Origin: Litomosoides sigmodontis
Taxonomy: Eukaryota > Nematoda > Chromadorea > Rhabditida > Onchocercidae
Direction: 5' to 3'
NCBI GenBank assembly: GCA_963070105.1
Contig: OY718804.1
Span: 11,485,817-11,549,816, forward strand
DNA: 64,000 nucleotides
This document shows, piece after piece, positions 37,285-51,035 of the stretch. A program made the translations under genes and the position numbers. Under the pieces are notes generated by a model. The model was not told where the DNA came from, did not search any database, and saw only the letters and a list, made by a program, of their open reading frames with translations. Every line of letters begins with the position of its first letter. Positions within the stretch are counted from its first letter, which is position 1.

Positions 37285-38918
37285 ATCAAGTATGCAAATT
37301 TTTATCACACAAAATAATAAGTTCCAGACGAGGGAAACGTCGCATACGGATCCATCAACAGTCAGCGCAGGATCGTGATCAAAGTGAAAAATATCGTAGT
37401 TATCTGAGGAAGAAGGGTTTTCATATGTCTATTGATTACAGTACGCATGATTTTCACGAATCACGTGCTGTCATAGATGCTGCTGCACTTGAAAATGTAC
37501 GCGTTCGACGTCATGGCGATACCACGGTGGTCACTGAGTATCGTGATCCTTATTCTTTCTACTGGCAATTAGACCAAGCAAGACCGCGGGAGAGAGGAAC
37601 ACCTAAGTTAGTCCATTTTCGCTTTGTCCGTTGAATCCCCAATTATTTTATGCGTACAAAAAGCAAATGTACTTTGTTAAGGGACTTGAAAATTTTGCTG
37701 GACAAGATTTTGAACAAAAACAATTAGGGTTTTTCGAAATGTTTGAGATTTGATAATAAAGACCGAGCGTAGGGCTGTTACGTCACTGCACCACTTGGCT
37801 GACCTGGTGCATTTTTCCATTCAGCAATTCCACCTCATCGTGCAGATATTTGCTGCTTCATTTTTTGTTTTGTGAACAACAAAATTTTTTAGCCAGCCAT
37901 TATAAGTAGTTCGGTTGGTCATTTTACTGCTGTAGGTGGAAACATTCTTGTCTGCCACTAATGTCTCATAATTAATTTCAGGCCACAGCTGCAAACAGAT
38001 TATGTTATCGACGAAGAAATTATAAGTGATGCAGTTCTATCACCAGACAGTCATGATAGCGGAATAAATGTCGAAGTACAATACAGTAGGCCAATGCAAC
38101 CTGATGATTCTTCACTCGTCAAGTCACTTCCATTTGGATGGGAAAAGCATGAAGGCATGCATGTTTTTTTTGGCATATTTTAAATCCATTCTCAGTTCTT
38201 GTGTAATTAACCTCTCGTTAGTCAATCACTTTCTTAGAGCGATACCAGATAAGAATGAATTTCCTAATTTAGGCGTTCTAAGAATGTTGACTTTATACTG
38301 TGTGACATTTATTAACGGTGCGTTTGGCTAATTATCATTTTCTTCAGATCCATCCGGTTTTTCGTATTACTGGCACGTGGATAGTGGCACAATACAGAGG
38401 GAACCTCCGGTATAGCATAGTAATTTGATTGAAATATTTAGATTGACTTTGTAAAATCTAACTTCTACAAGACAGGAAATGTCTTTCATTTCCTCTCATT
38501 TCCTCTAAAAATTCCTTTCTCAAACCTTTCAGTACAACAGTATATGTTGGCTAGCTAAAGCACGTTGATATCTTATTCAGAGAGACGGGTAGCTTTGGTG
38601 CAATCCGTAGCTTTCTTTGTAAAGTATGCTTTGTGGAAATTTTTTTCAGTGTAAAGAATTATCTTTTACACCAATATTCATACAGCCTGAGCTTCGTGAT
38701 CAAGAGACTCAGTCGGATACATTGCCGGCAGCTCCACCAGTCCAGCAGCTCCTACAACAACCAGTTGTAGAAGAGCACGCATTCAAACAGACTACCACAA
38801 AACGTTCTGCTGATAATGATTACAGCAGCAAAGATGATACCATTGTAAACAAAGTTGGTTCTCTTGTTAAATGTTTTTGTAAATGGATTATTTACTAAAG
38901 TTATTTGTTATTTATTAA

Positions 38919-38960
<42 letters not shown>

Positions 38961-41900
38961 CATTTATTGAATGATTTAAAAATTGTCAAAAGATGTAACA
39001 TAACATAATTTCTCAAAAACTTTATGTGTGAGGTAGTAGGGGAGAAAAATGGAGATTAGAACCTGTAGCGAGTCTCTGAGGGAGCTTGAACTTACTAAAG
39101 TTGTATATTGATTTCAGTAATTTGCTCTGTTGTGAGCTTTATTTCTGCAGTACTGCATGCTAGAAGTGGAAATGTCTGTTATATGAGAAATCGGATAGTG
39201 GAATAAATGGTGTTTTAGGACGGTGAACTCTGAAATATACGTGACGCATGTTAGAATTAATTTTGTGCTTGTCATCATATTAAATTTATCCGAGGATTGC
39301 TGGGAAAGTGGTTTCTGAAGGAAACCGACTTTTGTTCTTGTTTTCATTTTTGTTTTTGAGTGTTTTACTACAAGCAAAGTATGGATTGCCATCTTAGAAG
39401 TAACAGATATTCAGATATGTGATTTAACTAGTTTTAGGCAACATTAAATTTTTGTAATTTTTAGCCGGTTCGATTTGCAGTCCGATCTTTGGGTTGGACC
39501 GGAATTCCAGAGGAAGATTTAACGCCCGAGAAAAGTTCACGAGCTGTTAACAAAGCCATTGTGGATTTGAGCACAGGGCGAAACGATATTTTAGATAACG
39601 TTTCAAAATGGGGCGATGTAAGTAGTGGAAAAGTTTCTTTCAAGAATTTAATTCAGAGAACTTCTATTACGTATACCTTTTAACGCAAATAACGTATTGA
39701 ATTGCTTTCAGGGTCGAGAACTCATAATGGAATTAGATAACAATTATTTGACTTTAATTGATCCCGATACGTTATCCGTGGTACATACAGAACGGATGCA
39801 ACACATTCGAGTTTGGGGAGTTGGGCGTGATAATGACAGGTAGGTGAAGACCCGTTTTCGAGGTGTAATGTATGAGTTATTTCATGTATCACCTGCTCCT
39901 TAACATCGAGTAGCTATAGAATAGCGAGCATCTTAGTGTGATTTGCAACACAAGTCTACTTATAGAATACTAACTGCAGTTTCAGGTTATTTTATATGCT
40001 TCTTATATTCGGATCTCTGTTTGCTTTGTAATGCCCAGCTCAATTCCAATTTTCCCAAAAATCGTGTGCAAACGCAATCAGGATACATTCTTTTAAGTTA
40101 ATTTTCGTACGTTGTTGGAAATGCGAACTGCAAGTGTTTGTAGAAACATTTGCTGTATTATTAAGTATTCAAATTTCCAATTTTAAACCATTACTAACGT
40201 TAAGCAATGCAGTTTGAGATTTCGTTTTACATTTTAGCATTTGAAAAAATTTCATTTGCCCATGAATGAAATAGTGTCAAATTGGGAAAGTTCAGTTAGC
40301 AATGTAGAAGCCATATAAGGTAATCAGATTGATTCATTCGTCCTGATTTTGGGTCATATGACAAGCTGGTTACAAGTGGACCATTTTTATATTTTTTGTC
40401 TTTCCGTTCTTTAATATTGTCATTATTCTTGTGTTTTGAATCGTCAAATATTATATTTGTAATTTTCCTAAACGCGCTCACTCTATGTGTAATTATTCGT
40501 TCCTTTATATGTGTATGTATATACACTATCCAAATTTTATTAACTTTTTAGGAACTGATTTGGATGTTTTAGAGATTTTGCATACGTTGCGCGAGATCGA
40601 AGCTCGCGTCGTTTTATGTGTCACGTATTTCGATGCGACACATCAGCACGAACTATTGCAAATACATTACGTGATGTCTGCAAACGACTGATGCTTCAGC
40701 GACGATCAAATAGTCCAAGCTGTTTGGATTATGGCGAAAGGAGGCTAATTGCCAGTTAGTTTAAAGCTAATCACTCATTTGTTTGTGTATAAAGAGAAAA
40801 AGAGCTTTATAAAACAGATAAAATACAGGGGACACATGCTTACCTACTCCGATCGAGGAACCAAAGAAAACCATCAAGTGTCATTTTCTGGGTGTTACAC
40901 AAGTTCCTCGAGCTACAGGTATTGAAGTTCTTAATGAAGCAGTTGATCGCCTTGTATCACAGGTTAGTAATTACACTTGTTTCTGTTAAGATAAATGTAG
41001 GAATAATGAGATGATATACTCCTCTTTAGTTAAAATGTTCATGTATTTCGTGAATGTAATTATTCTTTTTGTCGGTGGCTAATGGTATCGTTCTGCAGGA
41101 CAGATAAGAGTTTCTATTACAGTTTCACAATTTATTAGTATTACGTTTGGCTTTTGTAGGTCCGATCAGATAGATGGATTTTAGCGAACGTTTCCGTAGC
41201 ACCATCAACAATAATAATAAGTGAAGTGAATGGTAATCAAATTGCTCAGTGTAGAGTGCGGTACTTATCGTTTTTAGGAATTGGGCGGGATATCAAGTAA
41301 GTTATTGTTTCCATGATTCAATGAGTTAAAATTCACTCGTGCAGCACAAATGAGTCCTTATTTGTGCTGCACGAGTGACTCACTTAGTTGAAAAGTTTTA
41401 TTTTTTGTAAACTGCTATTTTGTTCATTGTCATATGTTAAAAAAAAGGAACTTTTTATAATATTGTGAATAGGCTTTGAATTATGAGATTCCGCAGTAAC
41501 CCAAAGTCAAAAGCACTTCTGATAAAATTGCTTCCGACTCTTAAAACGAAAGCAAAATAGTTGTTTTAAGTAGCTTTATCATTAGCAAAAAAACATACCC
41601 TTAACGTAAGCAAAACCATGTTTTCTATTAACTTACTAAAAAAGTGTATGATCACTTTCAGGCACTGTGCGTTCATAATGAGCACGTCGTCGGAAAATTT
41701 CATATGCTATGTGTTTCATGTGGAACCATCCGCAGGTCCAATGGCTAAAACCATTGAAGCTGCTTGTAAGTTACGATATCAGAAGGTTCTCGATGCTCAC
41801 ACTGGCGGACGAACATCATCGAATGGAAAAGTTAGTTTTTGCAAGCATTAAAGTTTGATACTTTGTGGAAAAATAAAATTCACATCATTCATGACGTCCA

Positions 41901-42113
41901 CCATATTTTTCTAATCATTTTCAATTCATATTGCGACCCAAGCAGCATTAAAATGGGTCTCGAAAGTGACTTTAAATGTTTCGTCATATATCTCATATGT
42001 ACATAATATATTACTTGGTCAAGTATTGACGGTTTCCGCTGCAGGGTTGGAGCGATTCACTGTGGGGCGCTATAGGTAATGTACGCGACCGTTTCTCGAC
42101 ATTGTCGCGCTGA
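37285..42113 (+). CDS. feh-1: FEH-1, Fe65/APBB adaptor with WW and two PTB domains (first exon not found)
   Basis: Adaptor that binds the cytoplasmic tail of APP-family receptors (APL-1 in worms). Exons: 37285-37606, 37982-38154, 38348-38409, 38650-38853 (acceptor at 38685 also possible), 39465-39617, 39712-39839, 40573-40754, 40829-40962, 41160-41296, 41662-41830 and 42045-42113. WW domain: LPFGWEKHEDPSGFSYYWH then IQREPP. PTB1 opens with FAVRSLGWTGIPEEDL and contains IRVWGVGRDN, DFAYVARD and CHVFRCD. PTB2 runs from KCHFLGVTQVPRATG through CRVRYLSFLGIGRD, FICYVFHVEPSAG and LRYQKVLDA. The first listed exon begins two bases into a codon, so an upstream exon is missing; the first in-frame Met is at 37425. 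All listed junctions agree in phase. Confidence 0.94.
38155..38347 (+). other. GC-AG intron splitting the feh-1 WW domain
   Basis: The donor reads GAAG|GCATGC with GC at 38155-38156; the acceptor TTCAG ends at 38347. Joining rebuilds WEKHEDPSGFSYYWH of the WW domain. The nearest GT (38162) gives the wrong phase and destroys the domain. Confidence 0.75.
38921..38958. repeat. (TA)n tract in a feh-1 intron
   Basis: Thirty-eight bases of TA dinucleotide about 70 bp after the donor at 38854. Confidence 0.95.
41333..41378. repeat. perfect 18-bp inverted repeat in a feh-1 intron
   Basis: Arms 41333-41350 and 41361-41378 are exact reverse complements around a 10-nt loop. It starts 36 bp after the donor at 41297 in intron 41,297-41,661. 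Confidence 0.92.
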
Positions 42114-45100
42114 TTTTATGTGACATCGTCACATGGCCATGCTATGAACTGCTTTCGTAACCGTGTGTATTACAATTTATCATGCTGTGAAAGTTACTAG
42201 CAATTAACACAAAACTGGATCTTTTACATTGCCGAAACAGTTAATTTTAAGTGAATACCAGAGAAGTCAGGTGTGGCTTCTTAACGTGCTATTTGAAATC
42301 TTGTTTAAAATGGTGCAGAACTGCCGTGAATATCGTTGAAAATCAATGTGTAACGAACAGTGCCTGTGGTACTCATATTAGAAGCAAAAGAGATGTTTCA
42401 TCTTAATTTATTCATTCATTTCTTTCACTTTCCAGACAAAATTCAATGTTTAAATTAGATGGAATAGGTGTAGAGAATTTAACGTAACGCGGCTATGATT
42501 GTCTGACACTTTTATAAATATTGGTTGTTAATCAAAAAACGTAGAATAATGAACATTCGAATATCTCCACAAGTATAAGCATACAATAAGCTTTGACGAA
42601 CGGAAAGAGGAATGGCATTGCAAGCATCCGTGCGATCATCAAATATTACAGTTGTATGGAAAAACCGTACGCATATTAGTCGTGAAGTGGTATGGAAGAT
42701 AGATAATTGACAGAACTGTTTTCCGATGCTCTCAAGTACTAACTTATTAAAGGTCCCCAAACTGGACTAGCAGCTAGCTCTTTCAGATTGTTTTCATAAT
42801 TTCAATGAGTGAATGAATGGTGGTGGCTTGACATGTTGAGAATAGGAAACCCTAGAAAATACATCTGAGAAATGTCGGGGAATGTGGGAGGATGCGAAGA
42901 AGGTGTAACACAGATTAAAGTTGTCCATCCGTAGGATTTCCTCATGCACTTGATTACATCCGCACTCCTTCGTTCTCGTTGACCCCCGCACCACCACCAC
43001 ACAAGGCAACTAATTAACTGCCTTACTCGTTTTCTAAGCTTCTTCCCCATGCTGCTAACAAGGGAGCTCAGCTCATCCATCGCGCTGACCTTCAATCAAT
43101 TTCAAGTTCTCCATTTGCGAGCTCGTCTTCCTCACACTTCTAAAACACTCAGAAGCTGCCTCATGGATGCGGATTCCACATGGATTTTCTGCTGCGCGAT
43201 CTCGATCAGTCTTTTCCATTTTACCTCGTAGAGCAATAACACTCGCCAATACGAAGAAGCTAATCGGGAGCCCCTAATGCAAAGCGTAAAACGGCCGGAA
43301 CTTCTAATTTGCCAGACACATTTGGTAGCACGAGCCCTGTAAAAACAAATGGAAAGGAACAGGGAAAATTTCTGGGAGAGATTATTTACAGCAATAGAAG
43401 TCCGTATCTGTCGTTAACAGGCGGAAAAATTTTTTTGTAAATCTGAATCGTGGAAAAGCAGTGAAAAGAATGCAAATGGGGAATTTTATGTTTGTTAATC
43501 TGTCGGCTTATATTTGACACAAAAAGCACAAGCATTATCCACCAGTCATTTGCATATTTTTAGACTGCACATTGAACTGCAGCAATCTTACCAGTAAGAA
43601 CTTGCTAGTTAATTATTATGCAGGCCGTGCACACGTCCGAAATATAATGGACATTCTGATACACACACACACACATACAAAAATTCTGCCAGAAGTTATA
43701 TAAAACTTGCAAATATTTGTTATAGTGACCAGAAGAGAAGGGTGGAGAGAGTAGTTGCCGTTGCCATATCGTATCACATCGCCATCGTAGCTTACACTGG
43801 AAACTTCCGTTCAAATGAACTAGGAATAAAACAGGAAGCGCGTATTTCTGCAACATTAATTCATGATGGATGGATGGATGGAATATATGGTCATCTCGTG
43901 GCTTACGACAACAGAAGAAGAAAAAGTTGATGCGCCGAATGGTAGTACATTCAGTTGACTTTTCGACACAGAATGAAAAATGTAAGATGAAGGGAGATTT
44001 GTGGATGATGATCGATTTGATGATGCTGAAGTAATTTGTGCAAACATATTGGCGTAGCCGGGGAAAGCTACAGTTGCTGAGTGCTCCAGTGTGACTGACA
44101 GGAACGCTTCCAGCTGGGAATCAATGTTGAACATAAAAGTAGTGAAGCTGTTCGATTCATCCCATCCCGGAACGGAAAGATAATTGCATTACAATCCTAT
44201 CTAATCCATTTTCCAAACCAAAATTAATAGAACTTTCCAATAAGAAATTTGTTCTCAATGAAGGGATGGATGGATGGATCATCCACTCCTCCTGTCCACG
44301 CTCACTGACCCTTTGTCATTTTTCATTCTGAATCATTCCCCTCAATTCATGCCTTTAAGCGTTTTTATTCAGTCCGTGGACACTGACGCCGTCAACAAAT
44401 AGGAATCTGTGTGGCACTGTTTTGATTTCGTTCCCAAACCGACCCAAATCATTTTCAACATCGCTTTTTCCCCTCCCTCTTCAGTCACAACTTTTCTCTT
44501 TTTTGTAAATTGCCACTGCATGTGTGTGCTATCTCCAAGGAATCATCCAATCCATCACCACCATTATTGACCAGTAGTCCTAACTGTGCGTATTTCCAAG
44601 CTTCTGCTCACTTCTCCTTCCGCCTCTCTACCTTGTCGGTGGAAGGGAAGACAAATGTTCACGTAATACTTCCTCACTAACCAATGCCAACACTGAATCG
44701 GCTGAAAATGGTGCAACGAAAAGAAGACGCATGCAATTAACGTTTGTTAATAATTTCCTTCTGACCTGTAATAATACTGAGAACTGTCTGTAATAATCAT
44801 TCTTCTACTTTCAGCAGTAGTTCGTCGAGCGATTTGTTGTAACGACGTGACATATTGGAAATCAGTAGTCAGAGCTTCCTTCGATGATTAAGTGAAAAAA
44901 TCGATTGCTCATTTCCTCCGCGGTGCATTCAACGAGCGCGATTCGCGTACTCACAGAAGACAAAAAGGATAGGTATCGATTTGAATTGAAGTGCGTTGTG
45001 AAATTGTTGCAAATGGGATGTCAATTTTAGATTTCATTACACTAAGCATCGAGCAGTGCGACATCACTGCAATGACACCACCATTACAGCGATAGGACTG

Positions 45101-45214
45101 GATTCGTAGAAGCGCGCGCCATCCGCGAATCGCCGCTTTAAATGATTTCAACCCGAGCACTTTAAATGATTTCAAACCGGAGGCTTAACAGCAACTTTTG
45201 CTAATCCTCGCGAC

Positions 45215-45247
<33 letters not shown>

Positions 45248-45800
45248 TGCACGCACACACACGCATACGCGTACACAGACGGACACGGACATGCGATGCG
45301 TAGCTGTAAATGTTTGCCATGCATGCATGCATTCAGTGATCGTGCTGAACAATGAGAAAATTCGCTGAAGTGGGCGGCGAATCTTTTCTTTCCTGGGAGT
45401 TGACTTTCCGAAAGTTTGCTCGCGTGATATTATCTTCCAACCAGTGGAGGAGAAAATGAGCTCTAATTTTACGTGCATCCTGGGAATTCGTACTGAAGGA
45501 ACGACTGGATGTGCTGGTGGTGGTGCGTATTTATGCATGCACGAACCTCTCTCCCTATAAGGAAGCAGTGCAGTGCAGAAAGGAACCTTCCTTCCATCCC
45601 GCAACAGCAGTGCGCAGGACAGGTCCTTCACGATCCACGGGGACCACTGCCCTTCCAAAAATCCCAACTCTCTCTCTTCACGCGCTCCTCCTCTTCCTTC
45701 CAGAACGTTTGTTCGGAACGCTGAGAAAATATTAATCCAAGGCATTCTAGGCAGGTACTTCTTACTCGTCACTGTCGGCAGCCGGCAGTTAGTAAAGAGT

Positions 45801-45851
45801 GACGATGATGACGATGACGATGACGATGACGATGATGATGATGATGATGAT
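45801..45851. repeat. GAC/GAT trinucleotide tract
   Basis: Alternating GAC and GAT units turning into pure GAT; it would encode poly-Asp if translated. No flanking exon supports translation. Confidence 0.9.
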
Positions 45852-48800
45852 GGTGACGTCTTCTACGAATTCATTCCCTAAACTACCTGCTGCTTCACAT
45901 CGCTATCCATTTACTTGCACCGGCAAACTAGCGCAGTTTTAACGAACAAATCTCCTATGTCCTTGCAGCACCCCTCCTCTCCGTGTTTTTTCGCTGTGGC
46001 GGTACTACTATACGGATGGTGGGAAGGAAGAAAGTAGTAGAATGACGTGTGTGAGTCGGTCGCATCTCGCTTCACCGCTACCACTGGAAGGAGTGCAGTG
46101 GAAAGTACTCAGTCAGGTCACGTACCTGAGTACAAGCTCGCCGTTGCTGCTTCCTTCAGTGGAATAGGGAAGGATGCAAGGTAGGCACACCAATGTCTTC
46201 TCTAACGTGTTCCCTCTCTTCCTTTCTTTCTTGGCCTCGGCTTTGACTTTTTAACGCTTCTTTCATTCATTTCAATGTGCGCCTGGATGGTACGTGTACG
46301 ACAGCGAGCGACGGCTATCATTTCTACACTTCCAACGGCTTCCCTTCAGGTAAATAAATCACTGCTGCGCGTCTTCCGCGTCGAGTGCGACAGCGAAGAG
46401 GTAGGTCTAGCGCAGTAGTGACTGCTATTGTGGTCATCTAATTTCCATGTGCCTTCTTCCTTCTTCACTCGCAATGGCTCGCGCGCGCTCTTTCAATCAC
46501 ACCCTTCCTCACCGATCGTGCGACGTCAGCACCGAAATTCTTCCTCCTATTGTGGTGAAGGTCAAAGACACATAGATAGATGCATGGATGTAGGTAGTAT
46601 ATGAATATCGTCGCCAAATCGATCTACCGCATTTGACGCATTCTCGGACGCACAAGCTGATATTTCGCCGGAGCTGAAGAAGTGGAGTGCCCTTCACTAC
46701 TAATTTCATTTTCCCTTTGCAATTTTCGTTTTATATCCTCCTTCATTTGTGTGATGTGAAGAAGGACAGATGGGAATGTGTGAAACTGATGGATAGATAG
46801 TGCGAAGTGTGGTGGTGGTGGTGGTGATGGATAGGATTAGGAAATGAGCGGACGGTTCCGACTTCACGCTTTTGCCTTCAGTATGGATTTCCTCCAACTT
46901 TTTCTCACTCCACAGCAGTACTGTACTCCCTTCATCGCTTTCATAGAAATTCATTTCCCATTTAATTTCAATCTAGTTCTTCACACCTGCTTTTAGGCGA
47001 AATGCTTTTAAGAATGAAGGGAAGGAAGGGCAGTTAAAATGGATGAATTAAGTCAAGTCACTGATTGATGTTCATGTCCAGTTTGTTCCCTTGAAAGCAG
47101 GCCACGGGCAGACTTCAGAAATAGCCTGGCAGCAAGTGAGTGTATAAGAGCGAGAACTTCGTAGACGACATCCATTCATTGAGCTCTTCTTCCTTTTCAG
47201 TAGTCAGTCAATCACAGACAGTAAACACTCACTCTCACTGAACTTCACAGAGTGCTTCACAGAATTTAACAGGAAATACCAACTTCCTCCTTCGCTGGCA
47301 GGTTCGGAACGGAAATCTGTTGAAGGCCCTCGCTTCTCTGGACGACCGTCGGGGGGTCGGGGTCGTCGTAACATTCGTCGGCGAGAGCGCGCACACATCA
47401 ACGCATAGTTGAAAGGTAATGCAAGCACACGTAACACGTCGTTGTGCTTCCCTGTAACACACAGCACAACGGGGTAAGTTAGCGGCACTAAAAAAAGTTC
47501 TGCGTTCGGTGTCCCACTTTGTGTTCCGCTGAGTCAACTGGCGTTGCGTTATTCAGTGGTGAGATGATGATAGATGACAGGTTGTGTTGGCGCAAGAATA
47601 GGAAAGCAGTGAGGAGACGCAATGCCCATCTTGTACGTCTCGTCCTCCACTCCGCGCACCCATCCCACCGCTTTCATAGGAAAGAAGTTTGAGCTGTCCA
47701 CACCATCCCATCTCCATCGTCCATCTCATTTTCCTGCTACCTTCTCCACTTCATCATCATCCTAATCAATCGGTCTTCTGTGATACGCTAAAAAGTTTCA
47801 CTCGAACTGCTGTTGCAACAAGCAGCATGCTTCATCTATCTGCTTAACTGTGAGGAAAGATGCATGGGAAGGGAAGGGTGGTTTTTCAAGTTCCCGACTT
47901 CCTTCCCTCTCGCCGATCAATAATCATCGTGAGAATCAGTCAGAGGTAAGAACATCAAAAACTACGACAGGAAATTTCCCATACCAAGATGCACTTTTCC
48001 TTTGTGCATATTTTTCCGCTCGTTTCCTGTTTGCTGTTCCTATTCAAATTTTTGGGAAGAGTTCAGAACTGCTGGACACTGAAATTATCGGATCGAAATA
48101 AGTGATGGAATGAGAAAATGGAACTGTTCGCAAGCCATTTATTATTTGTAATTTGCGAGAACTCACAAAGTTCATATTTCCAACAGGAGAAATGCTAAGG
48201 TTTACAGCGAAAACTAAGAAAAGGGTGAAGGACGACTAGGTGGCCTTAAAATGTCAGTGATGGCACCAAACAGAATTTCACTAGCGGCATCAAGTGATTA
48301 AAATTGCTCAAATTATAACACTGATGGATATTCCTTGTATTGCAATTCCTCGTTGCTTAAAGCAGAGCTGAAATTTAATCCTCTAGTAAGATGCTTCGAT
48401 AATAAAATAAAGCTAGTGCGTACGTACTTGAACCTGTGCGATAAATGCTGCAGGTGGCAGGGCCTACGTTCTTCGAGGACAATGATAGATGGATAGATAG
48501 ATTTTGAAAAACCAGTCCTTCCGACTATTTGGCACTGTTCTCGCTGAAAGCACAACTTTGAGGCCATTTTAAGAGAACTTTAAAGTCTTTTTAACTTCAG
48601 GAAACAATCATCCAGTTTTCCTTTTCCCCTTGGTCTTCGAGCTATACAAACTTATATTTAATAATTAATTAAATGTTCGACAAACTCCGATGAGCTCATC
48701 AATTTTAAATTTTAATTGAAATTACCCTTCAATGTCATAGGATGTCTCATGGAACTGCATGTCATTACGCGAATTGATCGCCTTTGTAATTTATCGCACC

Positions 48801-49335
48801 TTCATCTGTGTCTCTCAATACAAGCAACACTCTCTTCTTGTGAAGATTGTGAAGCGTTCTATCCACCGCTCGCTCGTTCACATCTGTTGTACATCGAAAC
48901 TTCTAATAGTTAATTGATTTCAGTCATTGAGTTATTAGTAGCAAACTTAGGTAATGAGAATTTCACCAACAGACTTGTCGTCCAGCTCCCTTCGAATTTA
49001 GAGACTTTTCTCCTTGAGGATGCTTTCGTAGGGACGAATTAATTGAAGCAAAGAAAAAGCAAAACAGCGAGAAGATGAAAGAGAAACGCGAACGTCTAGT
49101 ATTTCAATTACCTTTATTCAATGAAAGCAGTATTAGAGGAATTAATTTCATGCCACTGTCCTCTCTCTCTCTTAATCTCAGACGACAATCGCCAAGTGAA
49201 ATTTCCATAAATCGCGACTTTGTTTCAACAAGCAGCTGAAATTCCATCCACTTAGGCACTGAGCAGCCAGTAGAAATAAATTGCCTGTAGCAAAATCTGA
49301 TCTGTTCCCCTTACTAACTCACTCTTTCAGTCTGT

Positions 49336-49368
49336 ATTCAGAAGGCAGCTTTCTTATGCCTTCTGAAT
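49336..49368. repeat. perfect 12-bp inverted repeat
   Basis: ATTCAGAAGGCA and its exact reverse complement flank a 9-nt loop. No T-tract or gene end is adjacent. Confidence 0.85.
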
Positions 49369-51000
49369 CCGCTGCACTTCTCCGCCTGGACGGTGTCGAA
49401 AGCGTTCCAACAGCATTTTCTTTTTTGGCATGTAATAGGGCAGGCGGGCGGAGATGACCGGACCACATCGGACATCTATCTTTCTTCAATCGACGACAAT
49501 TTACGCTTGCTCTTCACAGAAAGAAGCTTTATAGAGCAAAGAAGCTTATCGCAAACACAGTTTTTCTTATGAAATTAAGCAGCGAAGGAAGAATGAGCGA
49601 CAGTGGTCAGTGTTCAGATAGCGCTTATCGCTAATTATTGCAAATTCCCACTTCTCATCAGATCCATCATCGAACACTGCACTGCAGCTCGAGCTTACTA
49701 ACAAATAACTGGTGATCGTTATGCGAAGTTATGATCGAGACAGCAGTAATTTCAAGACTGATGTTGGTCGGTATTCGTTTGAATTGCATGTAATTTCGTA
49801 AGTAGGAAGGGAGGATCAAAAATTTTGATTAGCTCTTTTCCTTTATCCCTCATTTTTTGGCGTTCTTATAACGGCTTCAACTGATTGGAATTACAACAAA
49901 CTTCCGCTGCATTAAGCTTATACGGCACCTAAAGTATCCGAAAATTAAAATCATCTTATTGCTAAAGTATTAGCAAATAATGCACGTAGCCATCCTCTCC
50001 TCAATCATCTAATTTGACAGCCGGAAAAACCAACTAAAATTAATCCTAAAATTTCCACAATACATTATTTTCATTTTAATTACAGTAAATAAAAGTGTTT
50101 CTTTTGATTTTTAATAAACGAAAGTGATAATCAAAATTTTGTTTTCGAGTGAAATGATCCCCCCATATTTCTTGCAAATTTTAGCTAAGCACAAACATTT
50201 CGAGCGTTATTTTATCTGTCCATTCAATTCAGCCTGCAGATATTCACACATTGCTTTCTTTCTGCTCTCTTAATTTAGCAACGGTGATATTTCAAATATG
50301 TGAGGAACTTCCGCATCCGATGAATTAAACAGCATTCTTTCTTCAGATCGTCAGACCACCGTAGTGAGAGTGACAGAAAAGAGAGAGAAAGAGAGGGAGA
50401 GGAGGAGAGAGAGAAATCTTACCTCTCCCACTTCACTCTAAAATCATTTGAATATCATTTCCTAATCATCAGCGTCATCATCAACAACAACAGTGTCTCG
50501 ATTTCTACTCATTTCTAGGTCATTCACTCCTTCATCTCATCGTTACCTAAAATATGTCGTGTGTACGGTCGTCTCTTGTCTTGTTGGTCGGATGTTTTGA
50601 CGATAGCAGTGAAGTTGCAGAAGTTGCGAGAGCGATACTTACTCAGTGTCACCACCACTGTCCTGAGCGCTGCAACACCTTCGCCTAAGACACTGTGAAG
50701 GTTTCGAGGAAAGGAGGTTAGGTCGTAGAAGAGGAAGCAGCTAGAGAGAGATAGATGTAACACGTGTTGCTCAGCAGATGCTTCAGGCTGGAAATCTTGT
50801 CCTTATTTCAAACATACCTAGTACCTGAAGCCATCATTATTCTCTAGCTGAAAGTGTGAGTGAATTGTTCGTGCATGGATAACGAAAGTAGTGAAAGTGC
50901 TGCGTGGAATGTCGCCACCGGTCCTGTCCATTTTCTCACTTCTCGTTTCGTCCCTGTCGTACGTTTCTGAGTGTGAGTGTGAGTCGTTTACACGTTTTTC

Positions 51001-51007
51001 ATTGCAG
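51001..51007 (+). promoter_or_regulatory. splice acceptor upstream of the dex-1 start
   Basis: ATTGCAG ends at 51007, leaving a 28-nt leader before the ATG at 51036. Another frame has a signal-peptide-like start at 50909, upstream of this acceptor, which argues that the acceptor-proximal ATG is the real one. Confidence 0.5.
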
Positions 51008-51035
51008 GATTTGCGGGTAGGTGAATCGATAGGAA

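Larger units (their letters stand above)
42114..51000. other. 8.9-kb intergenic region between feh-1 and dex-1
   Basis: No recognisable protein gene on either strand. Contents seen: short ATGG/GGAT tracts near 43,865-43,880 and 44,263-44,280, a (CA)n run at 45,219-45,246, a GAC/GAT trinucleotide tract at 45,801-45,851, a local duplication near 45,134-45,179 (CTTTAAATGATTTCAA twice), and a 12-bp inverted repeat at 49,336-49,368. The part at about 44,900-47,700 looks richer in G and C than the rest. ORFs here run through repeats or have simple composition. It presumably includes dex-1 upstream control DNA. Confidence 0.6.

Noticed and set aside
39029..39040. TGAGGTAGTAGG, identical to the first 12 bases of let-7 miRNAs, in a feh-1 intron
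   Set aside because: The bases after it do not continue like let-7 and neither flank offers a complementary arm to fold a precursor hairpin.
45185..45772. 195-codon minus-strand ORF
   Set aside because: One end is translation of the (CA)n repeat and the rest has no splice context or recognisable family.
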